Virus record (IMG/VR): IMGVR_UViG_3300028802_000058
Span: 1 to 23,328 of that record
Reading direction: 5' to 3' (one strand)
From: a virus
Length of the DNA stretch: 23,328 bases
Position 1 is the stretch's first letter; each line of letters starts with the position of its first letter. This document shows, in pieces, positions 1 through 7,426 of the stretch. The position numbers and the translations under genes were made by a program. The notes below the pieces were generated by a model that did not search any database, was not told the DNA's origin, and was given only the letters and a program-made list of their open reading frames with translations.

Positions 1-1
1 T

Positions 2-394
2 AGAACAACTTGGGATATCACCTCAGAGAATATATTTAGTTCTGGAACCGCAGGTATCATACTCCCGGTCTATAATTCTCAAATAAATGTGTATGGCGTT
101 CCGCAGATCGCATTTGTTCCAGTAACATCTAGCGGAACCATTGTTGGCATTGCTTTGGACGCAACCGCTCAGAAAGTTTGGTTCCGATCTGACTTCGGCG
201 GCTTGGGGCCGTGGAATGGCACAGATAATATGGGCGATCCGGCAGCCGGTACAGGTTCATTAGATATCTCGGGTAATGCTGGACCCTACTATATCGCCAT
301 TGGGGCAAACGGAGAGACAAGCGCCGTTTGGACGGCGGCTTTTTCATCTTCTGGTTGGAGCTATTCTCCACCAAGCGGGTTCGGCCAATGCTGA
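2..394 (+). CDS. SPRY-like domain protein, C-terminal part (truncated by window edge)
   Basis: The frame is open from the first bases of the window, so the start lies upstream and only about 130 C-terminal residues are visible. They show the pattern of a B30.2/SPRY-like beta-sandwich: a KVWFRSDFG strand, a WNG turn, NMGDPAAGTGSLDIS, then YYIAIGANGET and a closing WSYSPPSGF. Such domains occur in phage tail and adsorption proteins, where they probably bind a ligand or partner, and a virion surface role is inferred here. An internal ATG at 89 could be mistaken for the start, but the domain pattern extends upstream of it. The stop overlaps the start of the next gene (TGATG), so the two are probably co-transcribed and translationally coupled. 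The molecular target is unknown. Confidence 0.72.
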   Translation, partial: RTTWDITSENIFSSGTAGIILPVYNSQINVYGVPQIAFVPVTSSGTIVGIALDATAQKVWFRSDFGGLGPWNGTDNMGDPAAGTGSLDISGNAGPYYIAIGANGETSAVWTAAFSSSGWSYSPPSGFGQC

Positions 395-3090
395 TGCGTC
401 GCCGGCGCCTGCTTCAACTTGCCGCCGCAGCGGCGGTTGCTCCTCGCCCCGCAGCGGCTGGATTTAGTCCAGGGTTTTCCCTTAGACCAAGCCTTGTTAT
501 AACAACCCTGACCGTTCAGAACACCTCGGGGTCAGCCATCACGGGCGACTTCGTCACCCAGCCGATCGGGCTGACGTTCAAGGATGGCGATATCGCTCCC
601 GGCACCTACCCACAGGTGCAGCTTACCGGTGGCACACCGTGCCCGATGAACGTTGACATGATTACCCGGTACGCAAGCGGGTACATGAAGCACTGCACGT
701 CGCCAGGAATTGTGGTTCCAAATACCTCGCTTGCCGGTCCTGGTTCGCTGACCCTAAATGTGCTGAACAACGGCAGCGCACCCGCTGCAACGGCTCTTTC
801 GATCTCCAATATCACCGCTCGTGATCTCAAAGTTGTTTTGGCCGGGCTCACCAATTTGTCGGGGACATGGACGGCGTCCCTGAACGATCAGTTCGAGGTC
901 AAAACGATCGGCAGTGGTCCGGCCGGAATGTGCTGGCGCATCATGTGCCACTTCAAGCAAAGCGGTTCGGCGCACGGGCAACTTGAATGTTACTTCTACG
1001 TCTACGCGGTGCAGAACTCGGTCGGCGGACTCTACCGCATCCGGCTGATGCCGGCGATTGCCCAACCCTGGTACGACATCAACTCGCCAACGACGAAGGC
1101 TTACCGCGTTTGTACGGCAACGGTGCAGGATGGGGCGACCGTACTCCAAACAATGGGACCATCCCCTCAATCTATCACTACAGCATCCGGTAGTGCTAGC
1201 ATAACGGCTACAGCCCATCCCTTTGAACAAGGAATGGGTGTTCGACTTACTGCTGCACCTTCAGGATTTTCAACTGGGCATAGTTACGGGGTCAATTATC
1301 TCGATGCTAATCATATCGGGCTATATGATCCAGAAATAAGCTTGGACTCAATTACGGCGGGTAGCACCACTACAACTACGGCTACCTTTATTCTTTATTC
1401 CAGCCAGTTTACCAAGCATTTTGGCGCTAATGCCGACGCTACCTATCTGTCGATCCAGGGCGGCGGTTCTGCTTCGACAGAGCCAACTGTTCGGGTAGTG
1501 CAGAACAAGACCTATCTCCGCTCGACACGTCAATTTCCGCCTTATGATATCGCTGCAACTCCCATTACTTTGTCGGTCCCTGCCGGTGGCTCAGGTTCAT
1601 ACTACCCAAATGGTCATGGCTATCTGGATCCGGTCAACACTACTTCTGGTGGCGATCACGAATATATCGGCCCCCTTACTTCATCCAGCGCAACTCGATT
1701 TATTTTGGACACCGCTGCGGCAGAGCAAATAAATCGTGTTACCGCTCTTAGTATGGGAGAGATGTGGCAAAATATACGCTACTCTGGGACTAATACCGTT
1801 CCTGTGCTGAACAACGGCAGCGATGGCGCCGGTACGCCATATCCTAATATGGGAGGTTCGTTGTTTCCGGCAACGAATGATAGTTTTACTGGATTTCAAT
1901 TTTTCTGGAATGGGAGTTCTGGTCAGACCGGCGGATTTACTACTCCAGCCGGCATAGAGGCTCAGTTCATAAACCTGACGACGAACCATTACCCAAATTA
2001 TCATTATCTTGAGTGGATGCTTACCGGCGAGCCGCAGTATGCCGATATGGTAACTGACGGCGCCAGCTATCTTCAGATGTCTCGCTCGGTTCAGCGCACT
2101 GATGTTGGCGCCAACGTGTATTACGGGACGGTTCTTCGGGATGAGGGCCAGACTCGTGTCGATGCGTGGTCGATCCGAGAACTTACTCTGGCTGCGTATG
2201 CGTTGCCGGATGCCTATTGGGACGGCGAAACCAAGCAATATTTTACCGATTGTGCCAAAGCAAGCTTTGATTCCATTGTCGCTTATAATGCCACCGAGAC
2301 CACCATTTGGAAGGATAATGGCTTTTACTTCTTCACCATTGCGCAGGCTAACTGCGGGGCGCAGACGTGGCAATTAAGCTATCTGATGGAGAGCGTTGCG
2401 TTTGCTTACGGGGTTAGCGAGTACGCCAACGCGCTTACGTTCTTGAATCACCTGATGAAGTTTCCGTCTGGCATCAAGTCCAATACCGGATCATTGTTTT
2501 CCTATACCTCCTATCAATTCTCGTGTCGGTCTGGCGGCGCACCGGGTGATCCCGTTGTGTCTTCTATGGACGAGATCCACTATGCGCCCGGTGGTACAAT
2601 AGCTGGTGGCTGGTCTACGGATGGTAGTACCACTCTAAGTATCGGGAATAATAGTGGCTCACCATTTACGCTTACAGATGGTGACCGCATTCAATGGTGG
2701 GACATTTCGCACGGGGGAGCACCACCAACTGGTCCTGCGCTTATGACGAGCTACTACGCTAGAAACGTCAGTGACCCTGGAATTAACTCTGGCAAAACTT
2801 GTCAAATTTTTACGGCTCCAAGTGGCGGTTCTGCTATAGCGATGGGTGCTGATTCTGGCGGGTTTATAGGTATTCGGTTTCAGACAGTACCCGCCTCGCC
2901 GACAGGACTTAATTTCGACGATATCGGCGGTCATGTCGCTAACGCACGCTGCGCGTTCCGGTTCGCTACCGCAGTGGGAGCGACCCTAAGCGGCGGCATA
3001 CTGGCCGACATGGAGGGGTACTTCAACAACGCTGGCGTCACTTTTAACGGTAACGATACGAGTAAATACTGCGTCGTCGCGGCCTTTTAG
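394..3090 (+). CDS. Large exported phage protein, unknown function
   Basis: 898 residues from the ATG at 394, chosen because it overlaps the preceding stop (TGATG) and gives a clean export signal; ATGs at 388 or 328 in frame are possible. The N-terminus is MRRRRLLQ followed by an Ala-rich hydrophobic stretch ending near AAAG, which looks like a signal peptide and resembles a Tat motif. Two similar beta-rich modules are visible, at about residues 258-333 (HPFEQGMGV...) and 741-829 (TLTDGDRIQWWDISHGG ... TSYYARNV), of a kind seen in other phage tail proteins. They surround a helix- and aromatic-rich region at about 530-696 that could be an alpha/alpha barrel, as in polysaccharide-active enzymes; that is a guess from residue texture, and no catalytic motif was identified. 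GC is lower than in the tail genes downstream. Product and function are unrecognised. Confidence 0.7.
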   Translation: MRRRRLLQLAAAAAVAPRPAAAGFSPGFSLRPSLVITTLTVQNTSGSAITGDFVTQPIGLTFKDGDIAPGTYPQVQLTGGTPCPMNVDMITRYASGYMKHCTSPGIVVPNTSLAGPGSLTLNVLNNGSAPAATALSISNITARDLKVVLAGLTNLSGTWTASLNDQFEVKTIGSGPAGMCWRIMCHFKQSGSAHGQLECYFYVYAVQNSVGGLYRIRLMPAIAQPWYDINSPTTKAYRVCTATVQDGATVLQTMGPSPQSITTASGSASITATAHPFEQGMGVRLTAAPSGFSTGHSYGVNYLDANHIGLYDPEISLDSITAGSTTTTTATFILYSSQFTKHFGANADATYLSIQGGGSASTEPTVRVVQNKTYLRSTRQFPPYDIAATPITLSVPAGGSGSYYPNGHGYLDPVNTTSGGDHEYIGPLTSSSATRFILDTAAAEQINRVTALSMGEMWQNIRYSGTNTVPVLNNGSDGAGTPYPNMGGSLFPATNDSFTGFQFFWNGSSGQTGGFTTPAGIEAQFINLTTNHYPNYHYLEWMLTGEPQYADMVTDGASYLQMSRSVQRTDVGANVYYGTVLRDEGQTRVDAWSIRELTLAAYALPDAYWDGETKQYFTDCAKASFDSIVAYNATETTIWKDNGFYFFTIAQANCGAQTWQLSYLMESVAFAYGVSEYANALTFLNHLMKFPSGIKSNTGSLFSYTSYQFSCRSGGAPGDPVVSSMDEIHYAPGGTIAGGWSTDGSTTLSIGNNSGSPFTLTDGDRIQWWDISHGGAPPTGPALMTSYYARNVSDPGINSGKTCQIFTAPSGGSAIAMGADSGGFIGIRFQTVPASPTGLNFDDIGGHVANARCAFRFATAVGATLSGGILADMEGYFNNAGVTFNGNDTSKYCVVAAF

Positions 3091-3107
3091 GCGCGCCAGA
3101 CCCTCGC

Positions 3108-3198
3108 TTAGATAGCGGGGCCGTGGCTTCGTCTAACGCCGTTGCATTTATACTGCGATTGCCAGTCGTGCTGTCGTGGCGACGCGACATCAAAGTTT
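3108..3198 (-). pseudogene. Decayed fragment of a zinc-ribbon gene (diverged copy of the gene at 21283-21477)
   Basis: In the stretch between two convergent genes, the minus strand encodes QHDWQSQYKCN, matching KHDWQSQYQCN of the intact protein at 21283-21477. The codons of the match differ mainly at third positions (GAC/GAT, CAA/CAG, CAG/CAA, AAC/AAT), a sign that both copies were once under coding selection. The fragment has no start codon. An in-frame TGA lies just upstream, the CPRC and CP cysteine pairs are gone, and a reading-frame change separates the match from a second matching piece (SKRGSG against SKRGFG). At DNA level 3102-3174 aligns with 21296-21370 in the same orientation. The same stretch carries an imperfect hairpin (3101-3119) that could serve as a weak terminator for the gene ending at 3090. 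Confidence 0.6.
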
Positions 3199-3220
3199 GC
3201 CGGCGTGGCGGCGTTTCAGG

Positions 3221-3856
3221 CTAGGCAATCCGCTGCCGACGTCGAACCAGGATTGCCAACAGCGACACCGATGATCCCAAGAGCGCAAGGGATGATGGCT
3301 CGGGGACTGGTATTAGATCGCTGGCCCAATAGCCGGTGATGCGGCATGAAGTAGCGGGGCATCCGCCCCAACCTGCATCACTACTGATGTCAGCGAATGG
3401 TCCAATACCAGAATTGACCGTTAAAAATCCATCGGCATAGTCAACACCAACTGATAAAAGTTGTGCTTCAACTTCATTCCAAGACAAATGTAAGTATGCC
3501 ACCGGTAATATAGCATTAAGTATACCGAGGGCGTTGACAATCTGCCCGCCTTGCACCCCAAGTATGCGAAACAAAAATCCAGGATCGGTAGTTGTGATAA
3601 AGCCGCTCAAGCCGATCCCAGGTTGGAAGGTTGGGTTCCACTCAGCATGACCCGTGGTTGTAGAGTCGGATAAAGTTAGACTCATCAGTACAATTGGTTG
3701 CTCCGGTGATGGAGGACATGGCCGCGCACTGCACGAGGTGAATCCGGTTTCGTAGAAACTCCATGTTATCGGATCGGCGCGGCTGGGGGTTGGGATCGCG
3801 AGCCCGATAAGGGTTAAAGCGAAAGAAATTATGTAGCTCCGTGGGATACGTTTCAT
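3221..3856 (-). CDS. PEP-CTERM sorting domain secreted protein
   Basis: 211 residues. The start is the ATG at 3856, with GGAGG nine bases upstream (3866-3870), rather than a longer frame from 4051. Residues 1-27 form a Sec signal peptide (MKRIPRS, hydrophobic core, cleavage after PSRA). The mature part has two closely spaced Cys pairs (SCSARPC and GCPATSC) that may form disulfides. Residues 184-211 are a classic PEP-CTERM tail: VPEPSSLALLG, a hydrophobic helix, then RRRQRIA. In this family the tail is recognised by a host exosortase (EpsH type), which cleaves it and delivers the protein to the cell surface or exopolysaccharide. The mature domain is not recognised. The gene runs against the surrounding late genes and has lower GC, as expected of a cargo (moron) gene; a role in surface modification or superinfection exclusion is inference only. 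Confidence 0.88.
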   Translation of the reverse strand: MKRIPRSYIISFALTLIGLAIPTPSRADPITWSFYETGFTSCSARPCPPSPEQPIVLMSLTLSDSTTTGHAEWNPTFQPGIGLSGFITTTDPGFLFRILGVQGGQIVNALGILNAILPVAYLHLSWNEVEAQLLSVGVDYADGFLTVNSGIGPFADISSDAGWGGCPATSCRITGYWASDLIPVPEPSSLALLGSSVSLLAILVRRRQRIA

Positions 3857-3983
3857 TTCGGGGGGCCTCCGAATGCGCTTATGAGCCCGGCAGGCTGCTG
3901 GGGGCGCCCTGCGGGCCGACTTCCGGAACAGTGCGGGCCGTTTTAGGGATAATTGCAACAGGTTTTCCACAATGGGAGCGTGC
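3857..3983. promoter_or_regulatory. Divergent intergenic region, candidate promoters
   Basis: This is the only divergent gap in the late region, between the minus-strand PEP-CTERM gene and the plus-strand neck and tail genes. It contains an AT-rich stretch at about 3941-3972 within otherwise GC-rich DNA, a reasonable place for a promoter serving one or both directions. No convincing -35/-10 pair was identified. The right part of the gap carries GGGAG before the next gene's ATG, and the left part the GGAGG of the PEP-CTERM gene. Confidence 0.3.
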
Positions 3984-4484
3984 ATGATGGTGCGGCTTCT
4001 GGGCGCGCTCGCCGCGCTGCTGCTGCTCGCGTCGTCGGCGCTGGCGGTCAACGGGCGCGTCTACAATCTGGGCGACGCCAGCATATCCGCGGCCGTCACC
4101 AATCAGGTTATCACGAGCGGCGTGTCGGCGCAGAGCGTGGCCATCGCCTATGTCGACCGGCTGGACGGCATGTCTGCGGTCACGTTCCAGGCCAATTTCA
4201 CGTATGGCAGCGCGGGCACAAATTTGAAGGTCGACCTGGAAACGTCGATCGACCAAGGGACCTCGTGGCTTCCGATCTGCCGGATCGCATTCACGACTGC
4301 CAGCGCCGAGAAGGTCGCGACGGTCAGCGGGTTGACCCCAAAGACGACCGCGGCCGCCCTGTCGGTGCCATCCGACGATGCGTGCACAGACGGCGTGCTC
4401 GGCGATCGCCTACGTGTGCGGATCACAAGCACCGGTACCTACTCCGGGAACACTGCCATTTCGACCCGCGCCGCGGTGCGCTGA
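3984..4484 (+). CDS. Phage protein with N-terminal signal peptide, virion-associated candidate
   Basis: 166 residues from the ATG at 3984; ATGs at 3972 and 3987 are in frame, and GGGAG at 3975-3979 sits closest to 3984. The start MMVRLLGALAALLLLASSALA is a textbook signal sequence, followed by a beta-rich domain with AVTFQANFTYGSAGTNLKV, SIDQGTSWLPICRIAF and GDRLRVRITSTGTY. The latter pattern resembles small proteins seen next to neck genes in alphaproteobacterial phages (recollection, not searched) and might be a jelly-roll or Ig-like sheet. The gene opens the neck/tail run, two bases before the next gene, so it is probably part of the late operon. Why a virion-module protein would carry a signal peptide is unclear. 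Function is not assigned. Confidence 0.68.
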   Translation: MMVRLLGALAALLLLASSALAVNGRVYNLGDASISAAVTNQVITSGVSAQSVAIAYVDRLDGMSAVTFQANFTYGSAGTNLKVDLETSIDQGTSWLPICRIAFTTASAEKVATVSGLTPKTTAAALSVPSDDACTDGVLGDRLRVRITSTGTYSGNTAISTRAAVR

Positions 4485-4485
4485 G

Positions 4486-4827
4486 ATGCCGGTCGAGCAG
4501 ACCCGATCGCTCTACAGGAGGACCCTAACCTGGCAGATAGCAATCCGCCGCTACACCGGTACGGGGCAGAATAGGCCGTCCTTCGATTGGCCCTGTGGAA
4601 GCAGGGTTATGCCGACGGCTCAGGCCAATGAGCTTATCGGCGGCATAGTCGAGCAAACAAAAACCGTGCGTGTGAATGCCGAGGATCTGGTGAACGGACA
4701 ATTCCCGTTGCCGATAACAATGGCGGACAAGCTCGTTGACGAGGGGCGAGAGACGGCGATCCTCGCGGTCGCAACTCTGCGCGACGGTGGTGTGACGGTC
4801 GGATACGATTTGAAGATTAAGGGCTGA
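4486..4827 (+). CDS. Head-closure (stopper)-like protein
   Basis: 113 residues, starting one base after the previous stop (TGAGATG), with no strong ribosome binding site, so translational coupling is likely. The pattern IRRYTGTGQNRPSFD, then ELIGGIVEQ, VNAEDL, FPLPITMADKL and a final VGYDLKIKG is what I associate with short proteins encoded just before HK97 gp10-like neck proteins in alphaproteobacterial phages. The position between the capsid side and the neck protein, and the size, fit a head-completion stopper that seals the connector after packaging. An ATG at 4610 would remove the conserved-looking N-terminal third and is less likely. An AGGAGG at 4516-4521 inside the gene has no useful start behind it. 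The assignment rests on gene order and remembered resemblance. Confidence 0.66.
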   Translation: MPVEQTRSLYRRTLTWQIAIRRYTGTGQNRPSFDWPCGSRVMPTAQANELIGGIVEQTKTVRVNAEDLVNGQFPLPITMADKLVDEGRETAILAVATLRDGGVTVGYDLKIKG

Positions 4828-5510
4828 TGCCGAGCTCCGCCCTTCAAGCGCTGCGAAGGAAAGTCACTATCGACTGGCCCCAGCAGATTCAGACCGACGG
4901 GAAGGCCCTGCTGCTGCGCGCCGCACGCGAGGGGCATGCGCGGATCATGCGAGAGCAAACTGCCCGCGCCGGTGTGATCCCGGAATTCGACGCCTACGCG
5001 AATAACCCCGGGAATGACAATCTCGATAGCGTCCGGCTACCCGGCCCGATCGTTTACCGGTACCGATATCGGCGCGAGGTCATGCTGGCAGCGAAGGAGC
5101 TTCTTGAAAAGGGATCGCCGGTCGATTCCGGGGCCTATAAGCGGAGTCACGCCAGATACGACGATCGTCAGCCCACATCTTGGAATGCCCCGATGCGTCC
5201 GGGGGTTTCCATCTTGATTTCAAACCCGGTTCCCTACGCGCGACGCTTAGAAATCGGCAAAACCGAGTCGGGCCGCAATTTCCTGATCAGCAAGCCCAAT
5301 CGGCTGTATGAGCGAACCGCCAAGCAACTGCAGGCGCGGTACCGGAATGTGGCGAAGATTACATTCGGCTTTGTCACTTTGCCGGGGGCGCATGTCATCA
5401 AAGGCGGGCTTGGAGCCAGCTATTCGGCCGGTGGCCGGCGCCGGCAACGGCGGCAGCGTAAGGGAAGCGAGGCTCCGTCTCCGGCGATTTTCATCGAGAT
5501 GATCTCGTGA
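4827..5510 (+). CDS. HK97 gp10-like neck / tail-completion protein
   Basis: 227 residues; the start ATG overlaps the previous stop (TGATG). The central part carries the HK97 gp10-like signature: a helix with AAKELLEKGSPVDSGAYKRSH (the common 'PVDTG..R.S' element), then a strand-turn ISNPVPYARRLEIG, followed by a helix with RLYERTAKQLQARY. Members of this family sit at the head-tail interface and take part in tail attachment. The protein is longer than the usual 130-170 residues, with an N-terminal extension of about 80 residues and a very basic C-terminal segment (GGRRRQRRQRKGSE). It sits between the stopper-like gene and the tail terminator, the canonical position. Its stop overlaps the GTG of the next gene. 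Confidence 0.78.
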   Translation: MPSSALQALRRKVTIDWPQQIQTDGKALLLRAAREGHARIMREQTARAGVIPEFDAYANNPGNDNLDSVRLPGPIVYRYRYRREVMLAAKELLEKGSPVDSGAYKRSHARYDDRQPTSWNAPMRPGVSILISNPVPYARRLEIGKTESGRNFLISKPNRLYERTAKQLQARYRNVAKITFGFVTLPGAHVIKGGLGASYSAGGRRRQRRQRKGSEAPSPAIFIEMIS

Positions 5511-5965
5511 GTTCGATCGCTGATGCTTATGCGGCCCTGCGCACGAGGCTGGAAGGTGGAATGTCAATCCCGCTGCGGTGGTATGGCGAGGACGCGGATT
5601 CCGAAGGAAACGTGCCGCTGCCGGATACGCCGGCACCGTTTGCGTATGCCGACGTTGATAGTGATCCGGGCGAGATTATCGCTTATGGCGGCGGCCAGGG
5701 TGCCAATCTCTATTTGAACCCGATTAGGGTTGAGCTTTTCGTCTTTGTCCCCAGCGGAGTGGGCTTGCCTGTCGCGCTTGGATATGCGGAAACCGCCGCC
5801 GCTTTGTTTCGATCTTATCGCGATGCGCACATTTCGGTCGCTTCGGCGACTGTGCGGCCTGGCGGCGATGGTAGCCAGTTGCGGCCGCCCGGGCTCGCCT
5901 CCGAGGTCGATAATTACATCTTCGCCGCCGTCGAGGTCGATCTGCATTTCTACCAGATCGGTTAG
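5507..5965 (+). CDS. Tail terminator protein (gpU-like)
   Basis: 152 residues, GTG start overlapping the preceding TGA (GTGA). The sequence begins with a helix (IADAYAALRTRLEGG), followed by alternating strands including FAYADVDS, NPIRVELFVFVPSG, a helix GYAETAAALFRSYRD, and a final strand AAVEVDLHFYQIG. This alpha/beta arrangement, the length and the location directly before the tail tube gene match tail terminators of siphophages, which cap the growing tube and provide the surface that joins the head. The family is very diverse in sequence, so the call depends partly on synteny. It ends the tightly overlapping neck block; the next gene follows after a 132-base gap. Confidence 0.74.
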   Translation: MSSIADAYAALRTRLEGGMSIPLRWYGEDADSEGNVPLPDTPAPFAYADVDSDPGEIIAYGGGQGANLYLNPIRVELFVFVPSGVGLPVALGYAETAAALFRSYRDAHISVASATVRPGGDGSQLRPPGLASEVDNYIFAAVEVDLHFYQIG

Positions 5966-5993
5966 GGATCCGCGCCTTGGGCAAGTGCTGAAT

Positions 5994-6078
5994 GCAGCGT
6001 CGGAGAACACCGCTTTCCCCGTAAGGGGAGCCCGATTTTAACACCATAGGGCAGCGTCCTGGAGACGCCGCTTTCCCT
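5994..6078 (+). repeat. Two-copy direct repeat in the leader of the tail tube gene
   Basis: GCAGCGTC, a GGAGA core and CCGCTTTCCC occur twice, at 5994-6020 and 6051-6078, 57 bases apart, with small differences between copies (one 2-base insertion and a few substitutions). Between them lies a hairpin TCCCC-GTAA-GGGGA (6015-6028) followed by GCCCGATTTT, which could attenuate or terminate transcription. The repeat fills most of the gap before a gene that must be strongly expressed. The role is unknown; a promoter/attenuator or mRNA-leader element is plausible. Confidence 0.5.
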
Positions 6079-6097
6079 TGACTAGGAGCGCGCAGCT

Positions 6098-7366
6098 ATG
6101 ACGACGGGAGTCCTCGCGGAAGGCGTCTTTGCCCGGATCGTTTACAAGGCCTATGCGACCGGCGTTATTACGACTAACGCCGAGCCGGACCCCACCGTTG
6201 ATCCGGTAGGCAGCAGTGGCGGCGAGGTTCTGCGGCGCGTCTCCACCACCTTATCGCTTGCCAAAGATACCTATCAGTCGAACGAGTTGCGCGAAGATCA
6301 GCAGCTCGTCACGTTTCGTCACGGCCTGCGGCGGGCAACGGGCGAGATCGCGGGCGAATTTTCACCTCGCAGCTATTTTCCGCTAATCGAGGCGGCTACG
6401 CGCGGCACAAAATCAGCAGCAATCAGCCTAACCGAGGCCGATCTGACTAGTTGCGCAGCTGACAATACGACCAGCAAATTCACCTTCGCCTCGGGCAGCC
6501 CGACCACGCTCGGATTACGGGTCGGCGATATCATTCGTTACGGTAGCCTCTCGGACAGTGACAACAACGGCAAGAACTTCCTTGTGTTGTCGTTTGGCGG
6601 CACCTCTAATCGGGAGTTAACCGTCTATCCGGCGCCCGATACGATGAGCGCTGACACGGCATTTACGTTGACCAGTAATGGCGCGACCGGCAAGGCGATC
6701 ATCTTGCCATCGACCGGCTTGGTGAAGCGCAAATTTGCCTTTGAGGTCCATCATCAGGACACCGATTTTTCTCGACTTTTCACCGAGTGCCGGATCGGTG
6801 GGTTCACCCTCTCGTTGCCGGCCACCGGCATGTCGACGATCCAAATCCCGGTCTTGGGCCGCAACCAGGTCGATTTTGAGGACGCCGCTTGCCCGTTTTT
6901 CGTCTCGCCTACGGCATCGACCACGACGGACGTGTTCGAGGCGGTCAATGGTCTCCTGGTTGTCGACGGGACGGCCGTTGGGGTCGTGACTGGTATTACC
7001 GTGACCCTCAACCGCAGCCCAAGCTCGGACGCGGTTGTCGGCCAGAACTTTGCGCCGGAAGTTTTCACCGGCACGGGCAACGTCACCGGCCAGATCACCG
7101 CAATGTTTGAAAGCGGCACGCTGGTGGACAATTTTGTGAACGAGGATGAAGTCAGCGTTCTTGTTTACCTAAAAACCACCAACGCGGTCGGCTCGCCGGC
7201 GGTGTCTATCCATTTGCCGCGGGTGAAGTTTGGCGCTGCGAATGTCGCGATCCAGGGCCAGGGGGCGCAAACCGTCACCCTGCCGTTTCAGGCCCTGAGA
7301 TTCGTCGGTTCGACTGCCGGGTTTGAAAGCACCACGATGCGCATGGTTGACACCGAAGCCGTATAA
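6098..7366 (+). CDS. Major tail (tube) protein
   Basis: 422 residues; ATG at 6098 with AGGAG nine bases upstream (6084-6088). It is placed between the tail terminator and the tail assembly chaperones, where the tail tube gene always lies in siphophages. The sequence is strand-rich, with many Thr/Ser/Gly and pieces such as LSLAKDTYQSNEL, VTFRHGLRRATGEIAGEFSP, KFAFEVHHQD and FALTLS-type strands, consistent with the beta-barrel tube fold. It forms the hexameric rings around the tape measure protein. It is longer than typical tube proteins (about 150-250 residues), so there is likely an extra domain; residues about 230-380 (VNGLLVVDGTAVGVVTGITV...) look like a repeated tube-type domain or a surface decoration. 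A hairpin cluster follows the gene. Confidence 0.82.
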   Translation: MTTGVLAEGVFARIVYKAYATGVITTNAEPDPTVDPVGSSGGEVLRRVSTTLSLAKDTYQSNELREDQQLVTFRHGLRRATGEIAGEFSPRSYFPLIEAATRGTKSAAISLTEADLTSCAADNTTSKFTFASGSPTTLGLRVGDIIRYGSLSDSDNNGKNFLVLSFGGTSNRELTVYPAPDTMSADTAFTLTSNGATGKAIILPSTGLVKRKFAFEVHHQDTDFSRLFTECRIGGFTLSLPATGMSTIQIPVLGRNQVDFEDAACPFFVSPTASTTTDVFEAVNGLLVVDGTAVGVVTGITVTLNRSPSSDAVVGQNFAPEVFTGTGNVTGQITAMFESGTLVDNFVNEDEVSVLVYLKTTNAVGSPAVSIHLPRVKFGAANVAIQGQGAQTVTLPFQALRFVGSTAGFESTTMRMVDTEAV

Positions 7367-7367
7367 A

Positions 7368-7425
7368 AATCCCGATCCCGCCGCCACGGGATTGCCCGTC
7401 CGCTTCGGCGGATCGGTCGCGACCG
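7368..7425 (+). other. Hairpin cluster after the tail tube gene
   Basis: Three inverted repeats follow the tail tube stop codon: AATCCCG (7368-7374) with CGGGATT (7387-7393); TCCGC-TTCG-GCGGA (7399-7412), a stem closed by a TTCG tetraloop; and the 12-base palindrome CGGTCGCGACCG (7414-7425). They lie directly ahead of a stronger terminator-like stem at 7427-7456. Together they could protect the 3' end of the abundant tube mRNA and reduce read-through to the chaperone genes. Confidence 0.5.
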
Positions 7426-7426
7426 G

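Noticed and set aside
1681-2373. A 230-residue minus-strand reading frame
   Set aside because: It lies fully inside the large plus-strand gene, which has a continuous frame and coupled start; no domain pattern was seen in the minus-strand translation.
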